Shown here: one piece after another, positions 34,640 to 47,629 of the stretch
How the letters are laid out: each line of letters opens with the position of its first letter
Position numbering within the stretch: the first letter of the stretch is position 1
The notes under the pieces: model-generated
Seen by the model: only the letters and a program-made list of their open reading frames with translations
What the model was told of the DNA's origin: nothing
Databases searched by the model: none
Source: Ascaphus truei
Lineage: Eukaryota; Chordata; Amphibia; Anura; Ascaphidae
Length of the DNA stretch: 64,000 nt
Direction of reading: 5' to 3'
NCBI GenBank assembly: GCA_036426205.1
Contig: CM071573.1
Location: 78,199,114-78,263,113 of the forward strand
Made by a program: the position numbers and the translations under genes

Positions 34640-35210
34640 GTATTAGTTATGTTAAATTCAGCAAATTACTGTTGCAGTATAAAATGAAAACAACTTCCCT
34701 CAGGGACCAGTACGACCTCCCAAGTGGCAACATTTTCAGGTACCTACAGATCCAGGGGTTTGTTCTTGGCGGAGGCCTACCACCACCCCTGACATCCTTG
34801 GAGACACTGCGCCGCTAAGCTCAAACCCACGGAGGGTCAATATCGACAATTTATTCCTCAATTTTTCTCCCTTCTCTGGAAAAAGAATTCCCTTTTATAG
34901 CACTATGGGAAATGGATGTAGGTCGAATTTTGGAACCAGAAATATAGGAGGAAATATTTGAAGCATCAGCCACAAGCTCTGTATGTACTCAGATAAAAGA
35001 AAATGCCTATAAAATATTATATAGGTGGTACCTAAACCCAGAGCGTCTAGCTAAGATGTACCCGGGTACGTCCCCTATGTGTCCTTAGGGCTGTGGCCAA
35101 TGCGTCCCGCTTATTCACATGTGGTGGCTGTGTCCCGGGGTGACGGAGCTTTGGAGAGGGGCTCTCAGGATGACACAGAAAGTTCTGGGTTTTGACTTTC
35201 CTCTCGACCC
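34640..35210 (+). mobile_element. Tx1/L1-type LINE fragment (copy A)
   Basis: Plus-strand frames read YDLPSGNIFRYLQIQGFV (34,710-34,765) and further on NAYKILYRWYLNP (35,006-35,045), the segment before the C-terminal zinc-knuckle-like region of L1/Tx1 ORF2. A similar [13 protein letters not shown] occurs at 60.3 kb on the minus strand. Truncated at 35,210 by a deletion into pyrimidine-rich sequence. Confidence 0.75.
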
Positions 35211-35239
35211 CTCCCCCCTCTCTCTCCCCTCTCTCTCCC

Positions 35240-35430
35240 CTCTCTCTGTACACTCTTCCTACTTACCGCTTAGATTGTAAGCTCTTTGGTGCATGGACTC
35301 CATTTTGCTAAAGTTCCTTTTATGTCTGAAGCACTTATTCCCACTATGTGTTATATTATTATGTCACGTGTATTACTGCTATGAAGCGCTATGTATATAC
35401 TGTAGATGGCACTATATAAATAAAGTTATA
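35240..35430 (+). mobile_element. 3' end of L2-like LINE (copy A)
   Basis: TTAGATTGTAAGCTCTTTGG, then ATGAAGCGCTATGTATATA and CTATATAAATAAAG. This is the same 3' tail as at 45,088-45,275 and 56,640-56,965. Confidence 0.75.
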
Positions 35431-35841
35431 CATATACATACAATACCATTAAGGTGAATGGGAGATCATACTGGATTGTGTGCACTAACTGGTACCAGTG
35501 CCTGGGGAATCTTCCCCCAAAGATCTTCACGGTTAAGAGATCAGCGTGTGGTGTTTACGTGAAATGGTTAAATCATCCCTGGCCATAATGATAATAATGA
35601 TAATAATGATAATAATGACCATTGAATGAGATTGGTACTATTGAATAATTGTTCTTCATCTTTAAGGGCAAGAGATACCCACAGTGAGAACAATCTGACT
35701 GCCTCTGCCTCTCTATTGCATAGTAATATAGTATTTGTGACTGCTAACACATGTACATCATAATGATCATTCTGTATGCGCCTTTATTTGTGGCCAGTGA
35801 AACTTTGAGCTCTACATTTAACCTATTGAAATCCTATGGAT

Positions 35842-36024
35842 CAGGGGTAGCAAATTCCAGTCCTCAGGAGCTACCAACAGGTCAGGTTTTCAGGAAATCC
35901 CTGATTCAGCACAGGTGGCTCAATCAGTGGCTCAGTCTTTGACTGCATCACCTGTGCTGAAGCAGGGATATCCTGAAATCTTGAAATGTTGGTAGCCCTT
36001 CAGTACTGGAGTTGGCCAGCCCTG
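35842..36024. mobile_element. 183-bp palindromic hAT-type MITE (copy A)
   Basis: Begins CAGGGGTAGCAAATTCCAGT and ends GGAGTTGGCCAGCCCTG. The two halves fold on each other through CAGCACAGGTGGCTCAATCA / GCATCACCTGTGCTGAAGCA. It is flanked by CTATGGAT and CTATAGAT, an 8-bp target duplication with one mismatch. Ends and target size fit the hAT superfamily. Confidence 0.85.
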
Positions 36025-36846
36025 CTATAGATGAATTTGCAATGAGACGAGAGGGAGTCGGCCGTTCCCATGTGAGAGGAATAATGTTTTGGGGGAGCTT
36101 TTCCGCATGTCTGGGTTCTTTTTTCTTCACAGTTCCAGGTTTTTCCCGGAAGAATTATTTCATTAATATCTCTCTCTTGTGTATTTTCTCAGAGCACTGG
36201 TTTTGTAATAAATGGACCATTTTAGATTAGAATAATATTGCTTGGAGATCGGCAGTTTAACATGTGGGATTTAGTGATGTGGACACAACCAATGCCTAAC
36301 ACCAATTCTAAGCTGCATTTTCCACATTTCTGTCCATTGCTTTTTATTAGAAGTCTGTGACGTGGGGTGCTATGGTATCACTGAAGGTGTATCATAGTTT
36401 GAGGTAGCCTTTTTAGTATTTTACCTTTTCTAAGGACATTATACCTTTGCATTGCGGTTTTTAATGATGTTTTGAACTAGATACAGAGTTCCAACTCATT
36501 GTATGAAAAGGCTCTGATTTAACTTATATCTGTGCCAGCATACACCTCTCCCATAAGTCCACCAGAGGGAGCCATATACATACCCTTGGGCTTATTGGGC
36601 TATTTTCGTCCGTTTAAAGACTTTTAAACACTTCTAATGAATGAATCAAGTTTGACAATATTTTAATAATGTTTTAATAGTTTTAAAGATATGTAATTGA
36701 TTTTATGTTATGTTTATTTTGATGTGCATGCCATATAGTAGCAGCCGATACTGAGATCTCCACTTCGATTGCTAAAATCAAATAAAGACAGATTGCAATA
36801 TTTGAAACCTCTGATTTTCAGGTATTTAGTTAGCTCACCCCCTCAC

Positions 36847-36905
36847 TGCCGACAGGACCTGATGAAGCGAGAGATACTCGCGAAACGCGTAGCTTTGTGT
36901 CGGCA
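36847..36905 (+). ncRNA. hammerhead ribozyme candidate, copy e (copy A)
   Basis: Stem I: TGCCGACA (36,847-36,854) pairs with TGTCGGCA (36,898-36,905). The core CTGATGA (36,859-36,865) is perfect. After one extra A, stem II is GCGAG-AGATA-CTCGC. GAAA follows at 36,882-36,885, then CGCG and T-A, where cleavage after A is allowed by the UH rule. Stem III would be a single A-U pair. Hammerhead RNAs of this small form are known from Penelope-like elements; activity here is inferred from sequence only. Confidence 0.7.
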
Positions 36906-37538
36906 TAGCTGTTCTGTTTTGGACCACTGAAGGCCATCCGTGTGAGTAAGATCTGGCTTCAGCCTTTTTATATTTTCACCACCTATTCCCTGTGTGTATG
37001 CTTGTTTCACTTAGTGTTTATTTATTTTCTTTCTTTCTTTTTTTCTATGCCCTCACCTTTTCGACAAGAATTATCACCGGGTTGCACCATGAAGAAACGT
37101 CCCACGTCATGGGAACATGTATATAAATGTATTATTGCTGTGTTTCCCCTGTGAATGTATGTCCCTGTCCCTTCTTAGGTGTTGGTATTGTATTGTTTGT
37201 GGGCTAAGTGGGATTGGACCCATTCCCTAAGTAGCCTATTTGGGGTCATAACTACCAAACCGTTGGGGCTAGCAACTAGTTTCTGGTACCATCACTCCTG
37301 GAGATACAAAAAAATAGATGCAAAAAAATGTTCCCAGCACTCATAAATGGCAAAAGAAAATGGATATAAGCCAAAATAATTGAATGAAAAACAGAACAGA
37401 TACCAGTAAGGGGTATGGGACAATATAGCAAAATACTGGGAGAAACCAGGGAGAAAAGGGGAGGAAAAACAACAATGGGAAGGAAGGGTGGGTGGGGGAG
37501 AGGGGTGCAAACAAAGGTGATGCATGGGGGAGGGGGGC

Positions 37539-37570
37539 AACATTTTGGGGTTATGACCCCTTCTTTGGGC
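37539..37570 (-). ncRNA. degenerate hammerhead-like hairpin (copy A)
   Basis: Minus strand: CCAAAGA, an A, a perfect 4-bp stem GGGG-TCATAA-CCCC, then AAAA and TGTTG. GGGC-type flanks could pair with GCCC. G12 and the left core are mutated. Confidence 0.35.
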
Positions 37571-37599
37571 CAGTTCCCAAAGAGCAATTAGTGTTCAAT

Positions 37600-40457
37600 G
37601 GTACTTCCCTTAATACCCTGTAAAAAAACCCTAAATGGAAATAATACACTAAAGGAATGAATCCAGGTGAAAAACAGTCAATGTAATTGAACTAAGTCCA
37701 TCACCTCAGGGAGATAATGAATGTAAACACAGTAGGACAGCCTATCCCCAGGAATCCTAATCCTTTACGGGGTTTGGGGTTCACCCCAGTAACAAAGTGT
37801 ACATTGGAAGTCTTATCCCTGCATTCCTAATGAAGGACCAAGTGGCCAGGTGACAAACCTTCCTTGCATACTAATGTCTCTGCTCTCATGTCCAAGGAAG
37901 TCAGTGGGGGGACCTATCAAAGGGTATAATCTAACACTTGTCATGGTGTCCCTAGTCTAGAAGACTGTTCCACACGTCCAAGGAATAGAATGTCAGCAGT
38001 TCGCGCCTAACTCAGCCAGACCAAAAGAGCCAGGAAAACCCTTTGATAGGTGCAGACATTCTGGCATCTCTCTGAAGATTGGGATATAATTGAAGGTCCA
38101 GCTGTACTAGTGGATGTGTGTCGTGTGCTAGTGGGTGGGTGTTTTAGGACAGCTGAGCCTGTTTGAGTCTGTCTCTGCAACTGGTCCTTGAGGGGACTGG
38201 ATCTATATAGCTTGCAGGGTGTACTGGGAGTTTCTTGCGGTAGACTAAGTTCCTGTGTTCTGCTGGCAGCAGGACTCTGAATGGACTAGCGGAACCAAAC
38301 ACCTGTCTGTGTGGGGCCTGGTTCCATATGCTCTGGTACATCCTGAACCAAGAAACCAAGCCAAAGCTACCAACGACTTTTTGAAGAATTTCTTCAGCCA
38401 TCAGCTTCTGCCTGCCAAGGACAAGGACTATTTTTATCCTTTGGGCGCCCACTCTCCAAGAGGCCCCAGGACATTGCTATACCCCATAATGGACTATTTC
38501 CCCAACCTGGAAACAGAGGGACTATTGCTGCTACGCCTGGTACCACCTCCTGGTAACCTATTTGTGACGGTCAGGGGGAAAACAGGCTCACAATAAAGGT
38601 TTTAGCCCATTTGGTTACCTCTGATCCATGTATTGGGGTTTGGGAGTGTCAGCTCTTGAGCCCAGTGACTGTCAATGCATTTCTGTAAATTATGCGACAA
38701 TAAAGAATTTTGGTGTTTTACCTTTCCAGGTGTGCCAGCAAGCAGAGATTGCTAGGCTATGAGTTTCTAGTTGGGTTTTACAGAGAACGTTTTGTCAGAC
38801 TGTGTCTAGCTTGCCGGATTCCAGAGTTGCTGGATACCCCAAAAATGTACCCGCGAATCAGGTCAGATTCCCAGATACATTGAGACACATTACTCCGGCA
38901 AAATCTCCCCTTGAAAATGCTTGCGCGAATCACCGCTAGGATTCTCTTTTTCAGCACAGACTAGAAAGGTAAATGAGCCGGCTTCAGAAATTTCAGGTCG
39001 AGAATTCTTTTGTGGTCAAGTTCTGAGAATTGAACATAGCGGTCGCAGCCAGTATTGCAAGCCGAAAATAGTTCCAGGACGTTTGGGACTAACTCCCGGC
39101 CAATGGATTTCAGCATCTCCGGAAGAAATAGAGCAGTGGCGTCAGGAACTTAATGCCGATTTGAGTTCCAGGACATTTCAGACCAGGTCCCAGTCAACCA
39201 TAAGAAGCTAGGAAAGTCTAGTTTTCAGCCCCAGACTCCCAGTAAATGTGTATTTCTTATGTATTGTGTGTCCCATTGGGTGTACTCCTATTTTAAGTGA
39301 ATAAATGACAATTTGTTTTACTAGCTTGTTTTGCTCAGGGAATGATCCCGGTAAAAAGGTGTTAATTACCTGTCTCCTGTGACACTATTCTGTGGGGAAA
39401 AGTCCAATCCTTTCCCAAGTGAGAGGTGGGTCACAAAGTGGATAATTGTGTGTTTTGTGTATGTTTGTATGCTTCCATTCTGTTGCCCTTGCAAATAACC
39501 ATAGTTTCTTGAACTCCATTTCTTGGGTTGGCGATCAAACGAACTTGCGGTGTCTGCTCAGTACCATTACATGACAAAGTCGTATTTCATTCAACCTTTT
39601 CACCAAATCAGACCTGTTGTAGTTTCACGTTTTACATCTGCTGTCCCAAAATGTTTTGTGCAATAATTAAGTAGCAGTTTCTAAATTAGTCTCCTATCTT
39701 TCCCAAGGCAAGTGCTAGAACAGCAACAAATAAATAACACAGCAAGTGATAGAACAGCAACAAATATATAACTCTGCAAGTGATACAAAAGATTACGAGG
39801 CAGTCTGGTAGAATGATATTGTGATTTTATTGATTGTTGCTATTAATTTGCTTACATTTACGTGTAAGACACAGGATTATGCAAATAGAAAGAAATACAG
39901 AAAGTAACAAATAATAGCTGTAATCTAAGGTTTAGAAAGTCAAGAAAGTGAAGTACCCAAAACCCCCGTCTATCGCTAACCCACATGGTATGTACATTTT
40001 TGGATGCAAACAGAACAATTCTTAAAGGAGCAATAGCTAACCTCCATTTTGTGTTACAGGACTGGAAGTGGGAGGTCCCCCAGGGATGACCCGCACTATT
40101 TCCAACTCTTTCCCCCTCCCCCCCCCCCTCTCGTTCCCCGAGATAATTACTGGTGAAGTTACCGGTATTACTTCCTAGTTTTTAAAGGGCATTTGAATAG
40201 CCATTCTATAGGAAGCCACAACCGAGCATGTTGTAGCATCCTATTGGCCCGAGATTTGGAAGCCATTTTGCTTCCCCTGGGGGAGATTTGACATCACCGG
40301 TAAGTATCTCAGGAACCGGGGAGCCCCGGAGCTGAAAGTAGTGGCGTTTTGGCTCAGTGAGGTCCGGGGGTCCCACCCTATAATAAAAACTGGGGCTAAA
40401 AACAAAAAAAGGAGTAGGAAGAACCAGCCCTTTAATATCCTGAGGTTGCTGAAGAGA
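37600..40457. other. unassigned repeat-like sequence in copy A
   Basis: No gene seen. GAGTGTCAGCTCTTGAGCCC (38,645) and TGATCCCGGTAAAAAGGTGT (39,342) recur in diverged form at 54.66 and 55.95 kb, so this part belongs to a longer dispersed repeat, perhaps an LTR element. 39,700-39,790 has short tandem units around AGTGATAGAACAGCAACAAA. Confidence 0.4.
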
Positions 40458-43400
40458 AGAAGTATCTGATCGGGTGGTGACGCCGTGACCCACAGCTTCC
40501 CCACATTTCACGATTTCTGACTACATGCTTTAACCTATCTTTATCCTGTACGGGCATATCTCACCATTGTTGTCGCCAATCGTTTTTTCATTAATACTAT
40601 ACTATGAGAGCTCTTTGCGATTTCCCTCTTTATTCCCATCGGGGGAATATGTTAATCGGGTATGCAAATTACTCTTAGCATATTTCCCATATCTCATGTG
40701 TGCCCATGTGTCACTCTACATGTTGTCACCTGTGTTTGGGGGATATATAGCGAATATAAGGATTCTTGTAGAATAGGAATCTCTTGGGCTCTCTTGCAAA
40801 GTCATATTTCAGGCTCCGGGCAAATTAAATATTTCAATTCAATATGAAAATAGTGGCCGCTGGTGGAATTGAATACATTTGCACACATTTTTTAACATAA
40901 GCTTCTCGGGCGAATATTCATTTTCAAATTGAAATCAACAAAAAAAATCTGCAAAGTTTTTGTGGACTGAAATTTGATACATTTGTGCCCATGATTTCTG
41001 GAGAACCAAGTCAGAGGACCAGTGGGTTTCTTACTTCTCTGACCATTGGCTCTTAATAAAAGTAAAGAGCCAGTAAGTCTGTGATCTCCTTTTTGCATGT
41101 TGCACTGTTTCCCGCCTCCGCCTCTGGGAGATCCACTCTATCGCTACTGTGAGGTGCTGAGGCATACATGTTAGGATCAGAGATCTGAGCTTATCTGCAT
41201 TGTAGTGGAGACCAGGACAGGCTTTTGATGTCATCTGTAGTTCTTTTTCTGTGGTTCAGCGCCTCCAGCTTCAGTGTGTAGCCTGGAAATACCAGGAGCA
41301 GTTCACTATGAAGCACTCTCACACACCTTCTCCCTGACTCAGTCCAGACAGGTGTATAATAGAACAAGGGGATCTTTATTGGCACATGCTCTGCAGATCT
41401 TATCACAGCAATGTAAGGTCTAAGAGGCTCCATACCTCTGAATGGTGCTTTGCCCTGATAGCATAGGTCATCTGGCTGAGTCTGATGTTCCCCCAGCTCA
41501 GAGGCTGGGGGTGAGCATGCTCATCCTGCCATAGGAGAGACTGACAGCTCTTTGCTTCCTCTTTTCACCAGAACAGGAACAAGACTGATTCGTTTTGGCT
41601 CTACTTCTTCCTCAGGAAGCATTAGAAGGCAGACCCACGGTCTGTACCTATACCAGATAGGCTGCACATAGGCCATGAGTCACCATCACACTCCTGTCCA
41701 TCAAAGAGGAGCACACATGGGTCAAAATCCCACAGATTTAACCTGTTAAAGCCTGCAGCTAGCAGGGACTTACATAACAGGTGTGAAGACAGGTAGAAAG
41801 AGGCATACCCTGTTACACTCTCCCTGGGTGAATCTCCTAACGCCCTCACTTGGGGCCAAATTTGGTGCACCGTCTGTCAGTCTGGAACCTGCAAGATAAC
41901 AGATAACATATCAATGATACACATAATCAGGTTATCCTTATGTCACGGTAGTGCTGCCCGCAGACCAGACACGCAGCAGAGGGAGCGTGTCCGGAGTGTG
42001 GAAATTGCGTAGCCAGGCTAGGAGACAATAGCTATAGAATTAGGTACTTGCCGGATCCGTGGATAGAAGAGCCGTGATAGGTGTATAGCCGAGGGATGAG
42101 GCTGAGAGAGGTCCGGAAGGATGAGGTACAAGCTGAGATCAAAGGACGAGAGAAACTGCGTAGTGAGGAGGAATCCGGGGTCGAGATGGAGTCGTCAGCC
42201 AAGCCGGGTCAAAACCTGAAGAACACAAGAGCAAGCAAGACGAGATCCACACGAGAGTAACAGAAGCTATACAGAGCAATGATTCCAAGGAAACACTGGG
42301 GTTATAAAGGTAGGCGAGCCAATCACAGAGGGAGGCAGAGCAGGGGTGTGCCGTGGAGCGCATTGTGTGTGCGATGTAATCATTGCCAGGAATCAGCTGT
42401 AGAGTAGGGGTGTGAGCGTGACTGAAGCGAGTGCTGGGGCGTGGCCAGCAGCCCAGAGTGGTGAATAAATAATAGCCAGGGACTCACCTGTTTAAGCTCA
42501 TCCCGCGCGCATCCACAAGATGGCTGCCGTGTGTGCCAGCGCCGGCCGGAGCGGAGCAACCCTGTGGTGGCGATACCACTGTGGAGGCTGAGAGGTGGCA
42601 GCCACGGAATCTGGAGAAAGTAAGGAGGGGTTGCTTCCTTACACCTTGCAGTTCCCAAGACCCAAGTCATCCACATTCTACAGTGATGAGAATAAATAAC
42701 TCTTTAACATAAGAGCAGGGGAAGTTACTTATAGTACTTGCAACCTTCCTAACAACCCCCCATAGAAATCTTTTACCCACACAGAGCTAATGGTGGAGGA
42801 TGAAGCCCGAACAGGGGCAGAATGGGTCTGAGCAAAGTCCACAATGTTATGCACAGGGTGAAATGGGATGGGACATGGGATGCTAGGGATGGTGTCAGGG
42901 GTATAGCACAGTCCATGGCCTGTCCAGCATAGTGAGGCTTTCTGTGGGCCCCAGGTAGAGAACAAAGGCCTGGTGATAGGGACACGGGGACACTCTCCCT
43001 CACAGTGGGCCAAGAAGCAGGGAGCCCCAGGTGGAAGCAGGATCACACTCACCACTTCAGGCGCTAGCGGTGGTGTAACCGGCTCCGCGGATGCCATGTT
43101 GGTGATGTCACAGGGATGCGCCAATCTCGCGAGACCACCGGAGTAGCTCAAGCCTGGCGACAGTGATGACGTCACCTCTGGTAAAACCAGTTCATAACTG
43201 AGCTGCGTACCGGACAAGGCCGCCGCGGCACCTCATCAAGGTAGGCCATCACCGGATCCTGGGGAACAGAAGGACCGGGAACCTCACCCGACATCAGTGA
43301 ACACTGTCCCCAGATTCATCCACAGGCAGGTTGGAAGCAACGATGGTGACATCTGGGCTTGCAGAACTCATCGGATGGACCAGAACCTCCGCAGTCTCAG

Positions 43401-43642
43401 GGATGGACGCGACTGGGCTGGAACTCCTCTCCGGACGGCAGGTAAGAGTTGGGCTCTTCTCCACAGGTCCTACCTGGTTGAAGTAATCTTTGGCAGCAAC
43501 GGATGGGGACACCTCCACCAGGGCTTATATCACGATTTATCGGGGCTTACTGAATTTCAGTAGGCCTTTTTAACGAAAAGGCCTCGATAAGTGGCTTATC
43601 TGCGCTTAGTTCATAGGCCCCTAAACCTTTAGTTATCAATGT

Positions 43643-44275
43643 GTATTAGTTATGTTAAATTCAGCAAATTACTGTTGCAGTATAAAATAAAAACAACTTC
43701 CCTCAGGGACCAGTACGAACTCCCAAGTGGCAACATTTTCAGGTACCTACAGATCCAGGGGTTTGTTCTTGGCGGAGGCCTACCACCACCCCTGACATCC
43801 TTGGAGACACTGCGCCGCTAAGCTCGAACCCACAGAGGGTCAATATCGACAATTTATTCCTCAATTTTTCTCCCTTCTCTGGAAAAAGAATTCCCTTTTA
43901 TAGCACTATGGGAAATGGATGGAGGTCGAATTTTGGAACCAGAAATATAGGAGGAAATATTTGAAGCATCAGCCACAAGCTCTATATGTGCTCAGATTAA
44001 AGAAAATGCCTATAAAGTTTTATATAGGTGGTACCTAAATCCAAAGCGTCTAGCTAAGATGTACCCGGGTACGTCCCCTATGTGTCCTTAGGGCTGTGGC
44101 CAACGCGCCCCGCTTATTCACATGTGGTGGCTGTGTCCCGGGGTGGCGGAGCTTTGGAGAGGGGCTCTCAGGATGACACAGAAAGTTCTGTGTTTTGACT
44201 TTCCTCTCGACCCATTGGAATGTCGCCTAAACAAACCTCAAGAGAACATAGATACCAAAATTAACTTATTAGCCA
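43643..44275 (+). mobile_element. Tx1/L1-type LINE fragment (copy B, longer)
   Basis: Same as 34,640-35,210 but continues past the deletion point with LNKPQENIDTKINLLAI-like coding to about 44,275, so copy B holds the older state. Confidence 0.75.
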
Positions 44276-45070
44276 TATAATGACAGCAACATGCTGTGCC
44301 ATAGCTGAGGCATGGTTGAGTCAGAGCCTGACGGTTCTCAATCAGAGAAGAACAAGAATATGGTACTCTTTCAAAATGGAGAGACCTACTGGGATTCAGA
44401 GGGACTCCTGCTCAAAGTTTCAGAAGGTATGGCAGCCGTGGCTGATCTATGAAACCCTCAGCACGCACGGTCACCCACCCATAGATCAGTCCAATATCCT
44501 CCAATGAGGCTACCCAGGGGGACAGCCAACCCAAAAATATAAGTCACATAGAGATATGAATAGAATTGATCTGATTAGAACTGAAATATATGTATATGTG
44601 TATACTTAGGTATTTTTGCCAGTGGTCATGTATTGGGTACTCTTACTATGTGAAATGTGCTCCTCAGGAATGTTGCACCATTCCTCCCCACCCCCCCCCC
44701 CCCCCCCCTTTCTGTGATTTCTGTACCCTCCTCCCCCCCCCGCCCCCATTCCCCACAACTGTTGGAAAGACCCTAATAACATTTAAGTACAAAAAAAGGA
44801 AAGCAACTTGTTAATTAAATTGCTAAAATTAGATTTACATTTGAGAACCGAACAAGTTCTTCACCGCATGAAACCCCCTTCTTTCTCTCACCTCTCCCTC
44901 CCCTCTTTTTCTCTCCCCACCCCCTCTCTTTCTCCCCTCTCCTCCTCTCTCTTTCCCCCTTTCCCCTCCCCTTCTCTCTAAACCCCTCCTCCTCTCTCTC
45001 CACCCCACCTCCTGTCTCCCCCGACCCCCTTTCTTTACCCCTGCCTCCCTCTCCCCCCTCTCTCTCCACT
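44213..45070. other. segment absent from copy A, with pyrimidine-rich tract
   Basis: In copy A, CCTCTCGACCC joins directly to CCTCTCTCTCCCC. Here about 860 bp intervene: the end of the L1 piece, a C-run (44,688-44,710) and a CT-rich tract (44,870-45,090). Simple-sequence recombination in copy A is a likely cause. Confidence 0.75.
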
Positions 45071-45087
45071 CTCTCTCCCCTCTCTCT

Positions 45088-45275
45088 GTACACTCTTCCT
45101 ACATACCGCTTAGATTGTAAGCTCTTTGGTGCATGGACTCCATTTTGCTAAAGTTCCTTTTATGTCTGAAGCACTTATTCCCACTATGTGTTATATTATT
45201 ATGTCACGTGTATTACTGCTATGAAGCGCTATGTATATAGATGGCACTATATAAATAAAGATATACATACATACA
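45088..45275 (+). mobile_element. 3' end of L2-like LINE (copy B)
   Basis: CTTAGATTGTAAGCTCTTTG through CTATATAAATAAAG, as at 35,240-35,430. Confidence 0.75.
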
Positions 45276-45635
45276 ATACCATTAAGGTGAATGGGAGATA
45301 ATACTGGATTAGGTGCACTAACCGGTACCAGTGCCTGGGGAATCTTCCCCCAAAGATCTTCACGGTTAAGAGATCAGCGTGTGGTGTTTACGTGAAATGG
45401 TTAAATCATCCCTGGCCATAATGATAATAATGATAATGATGACCATTGAATGAGATTGGTACTATTGAATAATTGGTCTTCATCTTTAAGGGCAAGAGAT
45501 ACCCACTAGTGACACTATCTGACTGCCTCTGCCTCTCTATTGCATAGTAGTATAGTATTTGTGACTGCTAACACATGTACATCATAATGATCATTCTGTA
45601 TGTGCCTTTATTTGTAGCCAGTGAAACCTATGGAT

Positions 45636-45817
45636 CAGGAGTAGCAACTCCAGTCCTCAGGAGCTACCAACAGGTCAGGTTTTCAGGAAATCCCTGATTC
45701 AGCACAGGTGGCTCAATCAGTGGCTCAATCTTTGATTGCATCACCTGTACTGAAGCAGGGATATCCTGAAATCTTGAAATGTTGGTAGCCCTTCAGGACT
45801 GGAGTTGGCCAGCCCTG
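45636..45817. mobile_element. 182-bp palindromic hAT-type MITE (copy B)
   Basis: The duplicate of 35,842-36,024, with the same flanks CTATGGAT and CTATAGAT. Confidence 0.85.
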
Positions 45818-46640
45818 CTATAGATGACTTTGCAATGAGATGAGAGGGAGTCGGCCCTTCCCATGTGAGAGGAATAATTTTTTGGGGGAGCTTTTCCGCA
45901 TGTTTGGGTTCTGTTTTCTTCACAGTTCCAGGATTTTCCCTGAAGAATTATTTCATTAATATCTATCTCTTGTGTATTTTCTCAGAGCACTGGTTTTGTA
46001 ATAAATGGACCATTTTAGATTAGAATAATATTGCTCGGAGATCGGCAGTTTAACATGTGGGATTTAGTGATGTGGACACAACCGAAGCCCAACACCATTT
46101 CTAAGCAGCAATTTCCACATTTCTGTCCATTGCTTTTTATTAGAAGTCTGTGACGTGGGGTGCTATGGTATCACTGAAGGTGTATCATAGTTTGAGGTAG
46201 CCTTTTTAGTATTTTACCTTTTCAAAGGACATTATACCTTTGCATTGCGGTTTTTAATGATGTTTTGAACTAGCTACAGAGTTCCAACTCCATTGTATGA
46301 GAAGGCTCTGATATAACTTATATCTGTGCCAGCATACACATCTCCCATAAATCCACCAGAGGGAGCCAAATACATACAATTGGGCTTATTGGGCTATTTT
46401 CGTCCGTTTAAAGACTTTTAAACACTTCTAATGAATGAATCAAGTTTGACAATATTTTAATAATGTTTTAATAGTTTTAAAGATATGTAATTGATTTTAT
46501 GTTATGTTTATTTTGATGTGCATGCCATATAGTAGCAGCCAATACTGAGATCTCCACTTCGATTGCTAAAATCAAATAAAGACAGATTGCAATATTTGAA
46601 ACATCTGATTTTCAGGTATTTAGTTAGCTCACCCCCTCAC

Positions 46641-46699
46641 TGCCGACAGGACCTGATGAAGCGAGAGATACTCGCGAAACGCGTAGCCCTGTGTCGGCA
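46641..46699 (+). ncRNA. hammerhead ribozyme candidate, copy e (copy B)
   Basis: As at 36,847, with a better stem I: the 8-bp TGCCGACA/TGTCGGCA helix plus GG/CC inside it, separated by a two-base bulge. Core CTGATGA (46,653-46,659), stem II GCGAG/CTCGC, GAAA (46,676-46,679), CGCG, T-A. All catalytic-core letters of the consensus are present. The one departure is an extra A before stem II. Confidence 0.72.
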
Positions 46700-46732
46700 T
46701 AGCTGTTCTGTTTTGGACCACTGAAGGCCATC

Positions 46733-47034
46733 GTACTTTCTGAAGGAGAAGCTCATTTGCAGGCCCTGTGACCGGACACGGCAGCTAGGGAGACCCCCGC
46801 ATGAGCTGGCACTAAGGAGACGGATGCCGGAAGTGTATTATTTACATGTAAGTTCTTATACTTACCTGTTGTTTAATAAAATCACTTTTAACTCACTGAG
46901 CGTTTCTGCCCCTGTTTGGAACCTACCAGAGGGAGTGAACTGCTCATATCGGAAGCCCCCACATCACCCTTGGTACTATCCTTTGAAATGGATCTCTCTA
47001 AAGAAACTGTGACAAGATCGTCTCACACTTGTCC
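46733..47034. other. 302-bp block present only in copy B
   Basis: Lies 33 bp past the ribozyme candidate: a GC-richer body, then GTTTAATAAAATCACTTTT, resembling the tail seen after other hammerhead copies. In copy A, GGCCATC joins CGTGTGAGTAAG directly. Because the block resembles the expected continuation of the element, deletion in copy A is more likely than insertion in copy B. Confidence 0.65.
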
Positions 47035-47629
47035 GTGTGAGTAAGATCTGGCTTCAGCCTTTTTATATTTTTACCACCTATTCCCTGTGTGTATGCTTGT
47101 TTCACTTAGTGTTTATTTATTTTCTTTCTTTCTTTTTTTCTATGCGCTCACCTTTTCAACAAGAATTATCACTGGGTTGCATCCTGAAGAAACGGCCCAT
47201 GTCATGGGAACATGTATATAAATGTATTATTGCTGTGTTTCCCCTGTGAATGTATGTCCCTGTCCCTTCTTAGGTGTTGGTATTGTATTGTTTGTGGGCT
47301 AAGTGGGATTGGACCCATTCCCTAAGAAGCCTATTTGGGGTCATAACTACAGAACCGTTGGGGCTAGCTAGTTTCTGGTACCACCACTCCTGGAGATACA
47401 AAAAAATAGATGCAAAAAAATGTTCCCAGCACTCATAAATGACAAAAGAAAATGGATATAAGCCAAAATAATTGAATGAAAAACAGAACACATACCAGTA
47501 AGGGGTATGGGACAATATAGCAAAATACTGGGAGAAACCAGGGAGAAAAGGGGAGGAAAAACAACAATGGGAAGGAAGGGTGGGTGGGGGAGAGGGGTGC
47601 AAACAAAGGTGATGCATGGGGGAGGGGGG

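Larger units (their letters stand above)
31455..40457. repeat. second tandem segmental duplication, copy A (9.0 kb)
   Basis: From AAGTATCTGATCGGGTGGTG onward the sequence is repeated 9,003 bp later with few substitutions. Copy A ends CTGAGGTTGCTGAAGAGAA, directly against the start of copy B. Confidence 0.93.

Noticed and set aside
37080..37125. GAAGAAAC followed by a TCCCA/TGGGA hairpin (also near 47,180), a possible further hammerhead
   Set aside because: GAAA is missing after the hairpin and the spacing is wrong; the resemblance is too weak.
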